A stretch of DNA of 64,000 bases from CAVQJU01 sp963729215 (GTDB lineage: Bacteria > Acidobacteriota > Vicinamibacteria > Vicinamibacterales > CAVVIG01), in assembly GCA_963729215.1 (NCBI GenBank), contig CAVSND010000027.1, forward strand, positions 62,001 through 126,000, read 5' to 3'. Below the pieces are notes generated by a model. That model made no database searches. It saw only the letters and a program-made list of their open reading frames with translations, and had not been told where the DNA came from. Both the position numbers and the translations under genes were made by a program. Each line of letters opens with the position of its first letter. The stretch's first letter is position 1. Below are positions 57,321 through 64,000 of this stretch, one piece after another.

Positions 57321-59174
57321 TCATCGCGCCACCGGTTCCGGCGTGAAATCCTCGCCGGGGTTGATGAACTGGTCGCGCTCGAACCGGTACTGCTTGTCGT
57401 ACAGCTGCCGGTACCGGCCGGCCCGCGCGATCAGCTCGCTGTGCGTGCCGCGCTCGACGATTTCTCCGGCTTCGAGCACCAGGATCTGATCCGCGCTCTG
57501 AATGGTCGACAGCCGGTGCGCGATCACAAACGTCGTGCGTCCCCGCCGCAGCGCCTTCAGTCCGTCCTGGATGAACGCTTCGCTCTCGCTGTCGAGGCTC
57601 GACGTTGCCTCATCCAGGATGAGGATCTTCGGATCCGCGAGGATCGCACGCGCGATCGCGACGCGCTGCCGCTGGCCGCCCGACAATCGGACGCCACGCT
57701 CGCCGACGATGGTGTCGTAGCCCTTCTCGAACGCCTCGACGAACTCGTCGCAGTGCGCGATCCGGCTCACGGCCTTGATTTCCTCTCGCGCGGCGTGCGG
57801 TTTCGCGTATGCGATGTTCTCGGCGACGGTACCGTCGAAGAGGAAATTATCCTGCAGGACGACGCCGAGATGTCCACGGTAGTCGTGGAGTTTGATGTTG
57901 CCCAGATCGGCGCCGTCCACGAGCAGCCGTCCGGACTGCGGCCGGTTGAACGCCATGACGAGGCTGATGAGCGTGCTCTTGCCCGATCCGCTGGACCCGA
58001 CCAGCGCCGTCGTCGAACCGGCAGGTGCCCGGAACGAGACGTGCTTCAGAACAGGCACCCCCGGGTTGTATTCGAACGTGACCTCCTCGAACTCGACTTC
58101 GCCGCGGGTGTCAGGCATCGGCGACCGGTTGGCGTCCTCCTGATCCTCGGTCGCCATTTTCCGGATTTCGCGGATCCGGTCCAGGCCAGCGAACGCTTCG
58201 GTCATCTGCGTGCCGATGTTGGCCAGCTGAACCACCGGCATGGTGATGAGCGCGACCATCGCAAGATAGCGCAGGAGATCGCCCGCAGTCATGGAGCCGT
58301 CGCGAATGGCCGAGCCCCCTACGAGAATCATCGCGACGCCGATCGCGCCAATGACCACGCCCGAAAACGCGCCGACCGCCGACACGCCGGTGAGCGACCG
58401 CGCGACGTTGCGGAACAGGCGATGCGCGCCCTTCGCGAAGACCAGCTCCTCGCGCTTTTCGGCTGTATATGCCTTGACGATGCGCACGCCGCCCAGGGAT
58501 TCGCCGAGCCGCCCGGTGACTTCGGCGTTGATCTGGCCGCGCTCGCGAAAAAGCGGTCGAAGCCGCTGGAACGCCATCGCCATGCCGACGCCGAACGTGC
58601 CCAGGATGACGATGGTGACGGCGGTCAGACGCCAGCTCGTGTAGAAGAGGATGCCGAGCGCCATCACCGCGGTCAGGATCGAGCCTGTCAACTGCACGAG
58701 GCCCGAACCGACCAGGTTCCGGATGCCCTCGGCGTCTGTCATGATCCGTGAGATGAGGATGCCGCTCTTCGTCGAGTCGAAGTAGCGGATGGGCAGGCGC
58801 ATCACGTGCGCTTCCACCTCTTTGCGCATGTCGGTGATCGCGCGCTGCGCAGCGACGCCCAGAATCTGTGAGTTCGCGAACGAGGAGATCGCATCGACGA
58901 CCGTGGCCACGCCGACGGCGATGGCGAGCTTCGGCAGCAGATCCCACTGATGCTGGATGACGACGTCGTCCATCAGATATTTTGTCGTCCACGGCAGGAC
59001 GAGGCCGGCCATGCGGTTGACGACCATAATCGCGAGGCCGAGAGCGAGGCGGCTGCGATGTTGCCAGATGAGCGCGCGCGCTTCTTCCCAGGCGCCCGGG
59101 CTCAGCTTCTTTTTGGCGGCCGCCGGCTCACGATTCGCCGCCGTCGATCGAGGAAGTCGTTCAGGATGGGCCAC
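57321..59174 (-). CDS. ABC exporter, fused permease and ATPase (MsbA-like)
   Basis: A 617-residue half-transporter that should homodimerise. Six membrane helices span about residues 30-320, then the ATPase: LVGSSGSGKSTLISLVMAF (Walker A), VLQDNFLFDGTVAENIAYAK (Q-loop), VRLSGGQRQRVAIARAILA (signature), ILILDEATSSLDSESE (Walker B) and IAHRLSTIQSAD (switch). Such transporters flip lipids such as lipid A or export peptides and drugs; sequence alone does not say which. It shares an operon with the M28 peptidase. Confidence 0.92.
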   Translation of the reverse strand: MAHPERLPRSTAANREPAAAKKKLSPGAWEEARALIWQHRSRLALGLAIMVVNRMAGLVLPWTTKYLMDDVVIQHQWDLLPKLAIAVGVATVVDAISSFANSQILGVAAQRAITDMRKEVEAHVMRLPIRYFDSTKSGILISRIMTDAEGIRNLVGSGLVQLTGSILTAVMALGILFYTSWRLTAVTIVILGTFGVGMAMAFQRLRPLFRERGQINAEVTGRLGESLGGVRIVKAYTAEKREELVFAKGAHRLFRNVARSLTGVSAVGAFSGVVIGAIGVAMILVGGSAIRDGSMTAGDLLRYLAMVALITMPVVQLANIGTQMTEAFAGLDRIREIRKMATEDQEDANRSPMPDTRGEVEFEEVTFEYNPGVPVLKHVSFRAPAGSTTALVGSSGSGKSTLISLVMAFNRPQSGRLLVDGADLGNIKLHDYRGHLGVVLQDNFLFDGTVAENIAYAKPHAAREEIKAVSRIAHCDEFVEAFEKGYDTIVGERGVRLSGGQRQRVAIARAILADPKILILDEATSSLDSESEAFIQDGLKALRRGRTTFVIAHRLSTIQSADQILVLEAGEIVERGTHSELIARAGRYRQLYDKQYRFERDQFINPGEDFTPEPVAR

Positions 59175-59203
59175 GAGGCGATCATACTTAACAAAGAGGG
59201 CAT

Positions 59204-59707
59204 ATGGTTCTAGAGGTTCGAGGGGTTCGAGGGGTTCGAGAGGTTCGAAGGGTTCGGGGGGTTCTGGTAATGCTGGGGGTCATGGGAATGCTCGGTTCAG
59301 CTCCCCCCGCGAGCGCGCAGGGCGATGCCGCCCGCAAAACCGCTGAGGCGTCGATGCTGAAGGCCGACCGCGACTTCAATCAGGCCATGGCGAATCACGA
59401 CATGGCCCGCTTCCTGTCATTCGTGGCGGAAGACGCGACGTTCAACACGAATCGAGGACGCGAAGCCGTCGGAAAGGCCTGGGCGCCGTTCTTCGAAGCG
59501 GACGGTCCGAAAATTTCGTGGAGCCCGACGAAGGCCGAATCCCTTGTCGCCGGAGACGTGGGTTATACGGTTGGGACCTGGGAGCGCCGGACGAAGGCCG
59601 CCGATGGAACCGTCAAGGTGACCCACGGTCAGTATCTGACGGTGTGGCAGAAACAGAAAGACGGCAGCTGGCAGGCGACCTACGACACGGGGTCAACAGC
59701 GCCCTGA
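59204..59707 (+). CDS. Secreted SnoaL/DUF4440-like protein with a repeat-derived signal n-region
   Basis: A 167-residue protein (or shorter if ATG 59270 is used). The mature region has ADRDFNQAMANHDMARFLSF, EDATFNTNRGREAVGKAWA and KDGSWQATYDTGS, the pattern of cystatin-fold DUF4440/ketosteroid-isomerase-like proteins. The signal peptide combines a basic region (VREVRRVRG), encoded by a nonamer array, with the hydrophobic core VLVMLGVMGMLG and a cleavage site after PPASAQ. Starting at ATG 59204 includes the array; starting at 59270 would leave no positive charges. The function is unknown. Confidence 0.75.
   Translation: MVLEVRGVRGVREVRRVRGVLVMLGVMGMLGSAPPASAQGDAARKTAEASMLKADRDFNQAMANHDMARFLSFVAEDATFNTNRGREAVGKAWAPFFEADGPKISWSPTKAESLVAGDVGYTVGTWERRTKAADGTVKVTHGQYLTVWQKQKDGSWQATYDTGSTAP
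59211..59268. repeat. GAGGTTCGA nonamer array within a signal-peptide coding region
   Basis: About six imperfect nine- to ten-base units (GAGGTTCGAG, GGGTTCGAGG) run in frame, giving Val-Arg-Gly/Glu tripeptides. Confidence 0.85.
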
Positions 59708-59723
59708 CAGGCTGCCCGGCCGG

Positions 59724-60722
59724 TCACTTCTCGTACTGAGCCCGGGCTTCGTTGAATCGCGCGGCGATCGTCTGAACGAGGCTCTCAGGCGCGACGACGC
59801 GGGCGAAGGGACCGAAGCTGAGGATCCAGCTCTCGAGCGCGCGATCGAGGCACACGTCCAGCGTCATCGCCACGCCGCCGCTCTCCGCATCGCGGACGCT
59901 CTGTGACGGATGCCAGGTGCGCGCGCGCACGTACTCCGCGGCCGCAGGCTGGAACTCGATCTCGACGCGCTCCGGCGGTCCCGAGTGCACACCCAGCGAA
60001 TGAGGAAACGCCTCGTCCGGCAGATCTTCGATCGGCGTGAACGTCTCCTCGAGCAGCGACAGCTCGGAAATCCGATCGACGGCGAACGTGCGCACCTCGC
60101 GGTATTCCGGCACGTACGCGAGAAGATAGAGCGCTCCCTGGGCGTACGCCAGACGGTAGGGGTGCACGAGGTACGCTTTCGTGCGGTCGCTGGACTTTGA
60201 AAAGTAGGTGATGCTGGCCTGACGCTGGCCCAGCGTCGCCTCGAGCGCGCGCGCTTCGATTTGGGTCCGCCGCGAGCTCCCCGCGATCGCCTGCGGCTGC
60301 GACTTGGCGGACAGGACCCGCGGAAGCTGATCGAGGAACCGCTGCATGTGCGGCGTCAGCGCGCCCGTCAGCTTCTCGAACGCGCTGTCGACATCGTCCC
60401 GGAACGGCGTGCCTGAGAGCGACTCGACGAGCGATCGGCTGAAATACAACGCGCAGAGCTCCGAGAGCGTCAGTCCGGTCGCCAGGCCCTTGAACGCCTG
60501 GCCGTTGATGATCCATCGCGTGCGCCCGTCGTCGCGCGACCGGTCGTCGTAGATGGGAAAGCCCGCCTCTTCGAGCGCCTGGAGATCGCGCCGGATCGTC
60601 CGGGTCGTGACGCCGCACTGGGAAGCCAGTTCGTCGATGCTCACGCCGGACGTGCGCGAACGCTCGATCTCGCGCAGGACGTTCCACTGCCGGATGACTT
60701 CCGCGTTCCTGGGCATGCGCAA
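59724..60722 (-). CDS. WYL-domain transcription regulator (DeoR-like HTH)
   Basis: A 332-residue regulator. The N-terminal helix-turn-helix (GVSIDELASQCGVTTRTIRR) is of the HTH_11 type, followed by a WYL domain with VHPYRLAYAQGALYLLAYVP and RTFAVDRISELSLLEETFTP, and a WCX C-terminal extension (RVEIEFQPAAAEYVRARTWH). WYL domains bind nucleic acid or nucleotide ligands, and many such proteins respond to DNA damage or control defence loci. No defence genes are adjacent. It is divergent from the ybaK-like gene with a 23-base gap; ATG 60716 (MPRN) is an alternative start. Confidence 0.9.
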   Translation of the reverse strand: MRMPRNAEVIRQWNVLREIERSRTSGVSIDELASQCGVTTRTIRRDLQALEEAGFPIYDDRSRDDGRTRWIINGQAFKGLATGLTLSELCALYFSRSLVESLSGTPFRDDVDSAFEKLTGALTPHMQRFLDQLPRVLSAKSQPQAIAGSSRRTQIEARALEATLGQRQASITYFSKSSDRTKAYLVHPYRLAYAQGALYLLAYVPEYREVRTFAVDRISELSLLEETFTPIEDLPDEAFPHSLGVHSGPPERVEIEFQPAAAEYVRARTWHPSQSVRDAESGGVAMTLDVCLDRALESWILSFGPFARVVAPESLVQTIAARFNEARAQYEK

Positions 60723-60745
60723 TCAAAGTCTATAATCGTTTTCGG

Positions 60746-61258
60746 ATGACGCCACAGGAAGCGCAGGTTCGAGACGCGCTCGCCGGACTGGGGATTGCGT
60801 TCGAGCGCCACGAACATCCGCCGGTGGCGACCGCGGTCGAAGCCGACGAACACTGGTCCGGCATCGACGCCGCGCACTGCAAGAACCTGTTCCTCAGGAA
60901 CCAGAAGGGGACGCGGCACTATCTCGTCATCGTGCAGCATCGGAAGCGCGTCGATCTGCGAGCCGTGGCCGAGCAGATTGGAGACGGGAAGCTGAGCTTC
61001 GCGTCGCCCGAGCGCCTCATGACGCACCTCGGCGTCACGCCCGGCTCGGTGTCGCCATTCGGATTGATCAACGACGCCTCGCACGAGGTGCGCGTCTTCC
61101 TGGATCGCGACCTGGAGAACGCCACCCGGATCTCCTTTCACCCAAACATCAATACCGTCACCGTCGTGCTCGCCTTCGCCGATTTCGAGCGCTTTCTCGC
61201 GGCCCGCGGCAATCCCGTCAAGTACGTCACCGTCTCCAACGCCGCCCTGAACGCCTGA
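60746..61258 (+). CDS. YbaK/ProX-type aminoacyl-tRNA deacylase
   Basis: A 170-residue trans-editing protein that hydrolyses mischarged tRNA, most likely Ala-tRNA(Pro) (ProXp-ala/PrdX type). The conserved catalytic Lys lies in AAHCKNLFLRNQKGTRHYLV, and FASPERLMTHLGVTPGSVSP and GLINDASHEVRVFLDRDL are family blocks. It is a free-standing domain; the full prolyl-tRNA synthetase is not in the window. A nonamer array begins at its stop codon. Confidence 0.9.
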   Translation: MTPQEAQVRDALAGLGIAFERHEHPPVATAVEADEHWSGIDAAHCKNLFLRNQKGTRHYLVIVQHRKRVDLRAVAEQIGDGKLSFASPERLMTHLGVTPGSVSPFGLINDASHEVRVFLDRDLENATRISFHPNINTVTVVLAFADFERFLAARGNPVKYVTVSNAALNA

Positions 61259-61327
61259 ACCCCTAGAACCTCTCGAACCCTAGAACCTCTCGAACCCCTC
61301 GAACCTCTCGAACCCTCGAACCCCGTG
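61256..61327. repeat. GAACCTCTC nonamer array
   Basis: About seven imperfect units (GAACCTCTC, GAACCCCTC, GAACCCTA) follow the stop of the deacylase gene. Some units contain CTAGAAC, providing stops in one frame. The remaining ~45 bases before 61373 hold only a good AAGGAGG ribosome binding site. Confidence 0.85.
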
Positions 61328-61372
61328 ACCTGCCCTGTCACACCCCACCCCTAAACTGGGTTCAAGGAGGGG

Positions 61373-61851
61373 ATGATGGCGTCCGTTACGAACGCTGGTG
61401 TGGCGAAGTGGTTGATGGGGAATGGGTTGCGTTCCCAGGCGGAGAGCTCGAAGGGCGGAGGCCAACGCGGCTGTGCGGCCCTTGCCAGCTGCGGCGAGCT
61501 GCGGGTGCCCAGCCACGGGCCTTCTGCTTCACCTGTCATCGCGAAGAGGCGCTCAGGCGGCGGGCGCTCCAGGCAGCGGCCGAGCTCGACACGGCCTCGG
61601 AAGCCCGTTTTCAGTGGGGCCTGCCATTCGAGCCCGTCAACCGGCCGCGGCTCGCACGCCTCAAGGCCGAACGCCTGCACGCGCGCCAGGTACGCGTCGA
61701 AACATCCCGGTTCGCCGATCGGCGCCGGCACGCGCAGATTGCCGCGCGGCACGCGCTGCAGCGCCTCGGCGCCGGCCTCGAGTCGCGCGGCCTGCACGCC
61801 GCTGAGTTGCAGCTGCCGGAAGCCTGGCTGCCGTTCGTGGGATCGAGATAG
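61373..61851 (+). CDS. Conserved hypothetical protein with Cys pairs (probable one-base deletion at its start)
   Basis: The coding frame reads VRYERWCGEVVDGEWVAFPG, TRLCGPCQLRRA, RAFCFTCHREEALRRRALQA and ends EAWLPFVGSR. Two CxxC pairs suggest a zinc-binding site, followed by a long basic helix. I recall similar proteins in Acidobacteriota and Deltaproteobacteria, with no known function. AAGGAGG precedes ATG 61373, but that ATG is in another frame; a single missing G (ATGGATGGC expected, ATGATGGC observed) would join them. In the sequence as given, GTG 61408 is the first in-frame start. Confidence 0.65.
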
Positions 61852-61861
61852 GGCAACGGGC

Positions 61862-61900
61862 AGAGGCAAGCGAGCCACGAGCCGAGCGAGCGACGAGCCC
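61862..61900. repeat. Degenerate CGAGCCA heptamer array
   Basis: About four decayed units (CGAGCCACGAGCCGAGCGAG and onward) lie between the hypothetical gene and rmuC. Confidence 0.55.
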
Positions 61901-61915
61901 CGGTATGCGATACTG

Positions 61916-63172
61916 ATGTCCATCGAACCCACGTTACTGATCACCACGCTCATCGGTGGTCTCGTCGTTCTCGCAATCGGGATCGGCATCGGCTGGTTGA
62001 TTGCGCGTCCGGCCTCGGAAACCTCGCTGCGCGACACATTTCGGGCGCTGAGCGACGAAGCGCTCAAGAGTAACAACCAGGCGTTTCTGGATCTGGCGGA
62101 GACACGCCTGCGCGACGCACGTACGGCGGCCACGGCCGACATCGACCAGCGCAAGGTCGCCATCGAACACCTGCTCGCGCCCATGGCGAAGACGCTTGGC
62201 GACGTGGACCGCGAGATCAGGGAAGCCGAGCGGCGCCGTACCGAGGCCGGCGCGCAACTCCTGCAGCGAATCGCCTCGCTCGACACAGCGGGGCAGGACC
62301 TCCGCGCGCAGACGGGCAAGCTCGTGGATGCGCTCAAGCGCCCGGGCGTCCGCGGCCGCTGGGGCGAACTTCAACTGAAGCGCGTTGTTGAGCTGGCCGG
62401 CATGGTTCAGCACTGCGATTTCGAAGAGCAGTTCACGGTGACGAACGGCGACGGCGACCGGCGCATGCGGCCGGACGTCATCGTCCGGCTGCCCGGCGGA
62501 AAGCACGTCGTCATCGACGCGAAGGCGCCGCTCGATGCGTATCTGAAGGCGCTCGAGGCGCCAGACGAAGCCAGCCGACAGGCGCTGCTCTGCGAGCACG
62601 CGCGTCAGGTCCGTACGCACGTCCTGCAGCTTTCTGCCAAAGGCTACGCCGCGCATGTGCACCCGAGCCCTGACTTCGTCGTGATGTTTCTGCCCGGCGA
62701 GATGTTCTTCAGCGCGGCGCTGGAGCAGGATCCCGAGCTCATCGAGTTCGGCGTCGAGCAGCATGTGGTGCCGGCCAGTCCGACGACCCTGATTGCTCTA
62801 CTGCGGGCGGTTTCCTACGGCTGGCAGCAGGAAGCCATGGAGGAGAACGCTCGCAAGATCAGCGACCTCGGGCGCCAGCTCCACGAGGCGGTCCGCTCCC
62901 TTGGCAACCACTTCGACACGCTCGGCGCCCGGCTCAAATCGAGCCTCGAGGCCTATAACAACGCCGTCGGGTCGCTCGAAGGCAACGTCCTGGTGAAGGC
63001 GCGCAAGTTCAAGGAACTGCAGGCCGCGACCGCACTCGAGGAGATCAAGTCGCTCGAGCCCGTCGATCGCGTGCCGCGCATGCTGCAGGCGCCTGAACTC
63101 ACCGGCGGTCTGCCGTTTCAGGACGATGAGACGAACGGTGTCGAGGTGGAAGCAGAAGAAACGGGCCGGTAG
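61916..63172 (+). CDS. rmuC: DNA recombination protein RmuC
   Basis: About 418 residues. An N-terminal membrane anchor (LLITTLIGGLVVLAIGIGIG) is followed by a coiled coil (about residues 40-135) and the RmuC nuclease-like domain: RGRWGELQLKRVVELAGMV, RPDVIVRLPGGKHVVIDAKA (PD-(D/E)XK-like Asp and Lys) and FVVMFLPGEMFFSAALEQDP. RmuC limits inversion-type rearrangements at short inverted repeats in E. coli, which is notable here because this genome is full of inverted repeats. ATG 61916 gives the normal family start. Confidence 0.92.
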   Translation: MSIEPTLLITTLIGGLVVLAIGIGIGWLIARPASETSLRDTFRALSDEALKSNNQAFLDLAETRLRDARTAATADIDQRKVAIEHLLAPMAKTLGDVDREIREAERRRTEAGAQLLQRIASLDTAGQDLRAQTGKLVDALKRPGVRGRWGELQLKRVVELAGMVQHCDFEEQFTVTNGDGDRRMRPDVIVRLPGGKHVVIDAKAPLDAYLKALEAPDEASRQALLCEHARQVRTHVLQLSAKGYAAHVHPSPDFVVMFLPGEMFFSAALEQDPELIEFGVEQHVVPASPTTLIALLRAVSYGWQQEAMEENARKISDLGRQLHEAVRSLGNHFDTLGARLKSSLEAYNNAVGSLEGNVLVKARKFKELQAATALEEIKSLEPVDRVPRMLQAPELTGGLPFQDDETNGVEVEAEETGR

Positions 63173-63188
63173 CCCTGGCGCCCTGCTG

Positions 63189-63709
63189 TCAGGACGATGC
63201 GCCGGAACCTTTCGGCATGACGGACACCAGGTGCTCGGCGAGCAGCTGGATGTCGGAGTGCAGCGCCTCGCCGACGATGTCGATGTGACGTTGCAGCCGA
63301 TCAATCTCGGTGCGGAGTTCCTCCTTGGTCGCGAGAGTCCGGATTTCGTCCTTGGTCGCCGGTCAGAGCCGGAGTTCGTCCTTGGTCGCCAGAGCATCAG
63401 GTTGCCTTGGTCGGCAGCGCCCGAGTTCTTCCTTGGTCGCCAGAGCATCGAGATCTGCCTTAGTCGGCAGCGCCCGAGTTCTTCCTTGGTCGCCAGAGCA
63501 TCGAGGTCTGCCTTGGTCGGCAGCGCCCGGAGTTCTTCCTTGGTCGCCAGAGCATCGAGATCTGCCTTGGTCGGCAGCGCCCGGAGTTCTTCCTTGGTCG
63601 CCAGAACATCGAGATCTGCCTTGGTTGCGAGTCCTGGCAGAATCTGCTCTACGTTGGCAAGCCTCCGATCGAGATTTTCGAGATGTCTCGCGATGACGAC
63701 GTCATCCAT
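63189..63709 (-). CDS. Coiled-coil protein with 18-residue repeats, frame broken in the repeats
   Basis: It starts MDDVVIARHLENLDRRLANV, then repeats ADLDALATKEELRALPTK about four times, encoded by 54-base tandem units. After the second full repeat, one-base losses in successive units and a two-base loss shift the frame; downstream, another frame resumes with EELRTEIDRLQRHIDIVGEA and ends LLAEHLVSVMPKGSGASS. Restored, it would be about 175 residues of nearly continuous coiled coil. Errors in near-identical repeats are expected in assembly, so a frameshift in the organism is not certain. The function is unknown. Confidence 0.55.
63379..63640. repeat. 54-base tandem repeats encoding a coiled coil
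   Basis: Four to five units beginning TTCCTTGGTCGCCAGAGCAT (plus strand). The two central units are 54 bases and nearly identical; the leftmost are 53 bases and shorter, with single-base losses (CGCCCGAG in place of CGCCCGGAG). Confidence 0.9.
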
Positions 63710-63815
63710 GACGCGAATCTCCGATGAAAAGCGCAGCGCGTGCCCGGCATCTTAGCATCGTCAAGGTAGACGCAATGCGTGTGCCGGACTCGGTATACGA
63801 TCTGATATCCCACTG

Positions 63816-64000
63816 ATGCAGCTCAATCTGGCGTTCGACGCGGCGCTCGGAAACCGAGAACCCCTTGAACCTCTCGAACCTCCTCTGAACCTCTCGAACC
63901 CCTCGAACCTCCGAAAATCCTGTTCGTTCGTCATCCGAGGGCCCGCCGTTACGTCGTCACGGTGCGAGACGACGGCGTGGTTCGTGTCACGGTGCCGCGG
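63816..64000 (+). CDS. YgjP-like (DUF45/SprT-fold) metallopeptidase, N-terminal part with embedded repeat, cut by window end
   Basis: ATG 63816 begins MQLNLAFDAALGNREPLEPL. From 63911, in another frame, the sequence reads PKILFVRHPRARRYVVTVRD and DGVVRVTVPR, the N-terminal hallmark of YgjP-like metal-dependent hydrolases. Between them is a nonamer array (EPLEPLEP in frame). One base must be added to join the frames. The HExxH motif would lie beyond the window. The start could also lie downstream of the array, with the ATG at 63816 spurious. Confidence 0.55.
   Translation, partial: MQLNLAFDAALGNREPLEPLEPPLNLSNPSNLRKSCSFVIRGPAVTSSRCETTAWFVSRCR
63850..63912. repeat. GAACCTCTC nonamer array at the start of the YgjP-like gene
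   Basis: About six units (GAACCCCTT, GAACCTCTC, GAACCTCCT, GAACCCCTC) directly precede the conserved KILFVRHPRARR block. The ~100 bases between 63710 and 63816 hold nothing else recognisable. Confidence 0.85.

Noticed and set aside
63379..63640. Possible CRISPR array
   Set aside because: Units are directly adjacent 54-base repeats with no unique spacers, and they translate to a regular coiled coil.

Overview
This is a high-GC, gene-dense stretch of a Gram-negative chromosome. LpxB, TonB-dependent transport, secreted PQQ and c-type cytochrome proteins, and several conserved hypotheticals familiar from Acidobacteriota suggest a Vicinamibacteria-like (subdivision 6) acidobacterium. That placement is inference; no rRNA or other decisive marker is present. 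I see no tRNA, rRNA, CRISPR, insertion sequence or prophage.

Layout: 1-3.3 kb holds the end of lpxB, two small genes and an osmoprotectant-type ABC transporter. 3.3-10.4 kb holds amt, aconitase, QueG, a Tat-exported alcohol dehydrogenase and YqgE. 10.4-11.1 kb is a gene-poor cassette with decayed four-helix-bundle gene pieces between inverted heptamer arrays. 11.1-26 kb holds an M49-type peptidase, a copper P-type ATPase, a PLP decarboxylase, an MFS exporter, glycosyltransferases, a TMEM175-like channel, an SGNH hydrolase, a winged-helix/TPR regulator and a secreted VOC protein. 26-41.8 kb is the most distinctive part: a TonB-dependent receptor with a heme c/copper-monooxygenase-like/TPR protein on the minus strand, a LytS/LytTR two-component pair, and a plus-strand run encoding a second heme c/copper-monooxygenase-like protein, a beta-sandwich/NHL fusion, a PQQ dehydrogenase, a cytochrome c, a second NHL propeller and a conserved secreted protein. 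41.8-46.9 kb holds TPR, TonB and ECF-sigma/anti-sigma genes. 47-51.4 kb is a MacAB/LolCDE-like efflux set. 51.4-64 kb holds TypA, a rhomboid protease, a DsbA-like lipoprotein, an intact four-helix-bundle gene in a repeat cassette, an M28 peptidase, an ABC exporter, a WYL regulator, a YbaK deacylase, RmuC and the start of a YgjP-like metalloprotein gene.

Two features run through the window. First, short tandem arrays with 7-, 8- or 9-base units, and REP-like hairpins, sit at many gene junctions. In several places they have become coding sequence: inside the copper ATPase, in two signal peptides, and at gene ends. Second, about 18 genes are split by single-base indels, mostly insertions, yet encode clean conserved proteins once the frame is restored. 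This looks more like residual long-read assembly error than decay, so the coordinates given span the restored genes.

The main functional proposal is a secreted oxidation module under a LytTR regulator. Both heme c proteins keep every copper ligand of the peptidylglycine hydroxylating monooxygenase (PHM) fold, and the NHL proteins resemble peptidyl-hydroxyglycine amidating lyase (PAL). A direct-repeat motif with an exact 20-base period lies upstream of the kinase gene, the first monooxygenase-like gene and one distant small secreted gene.
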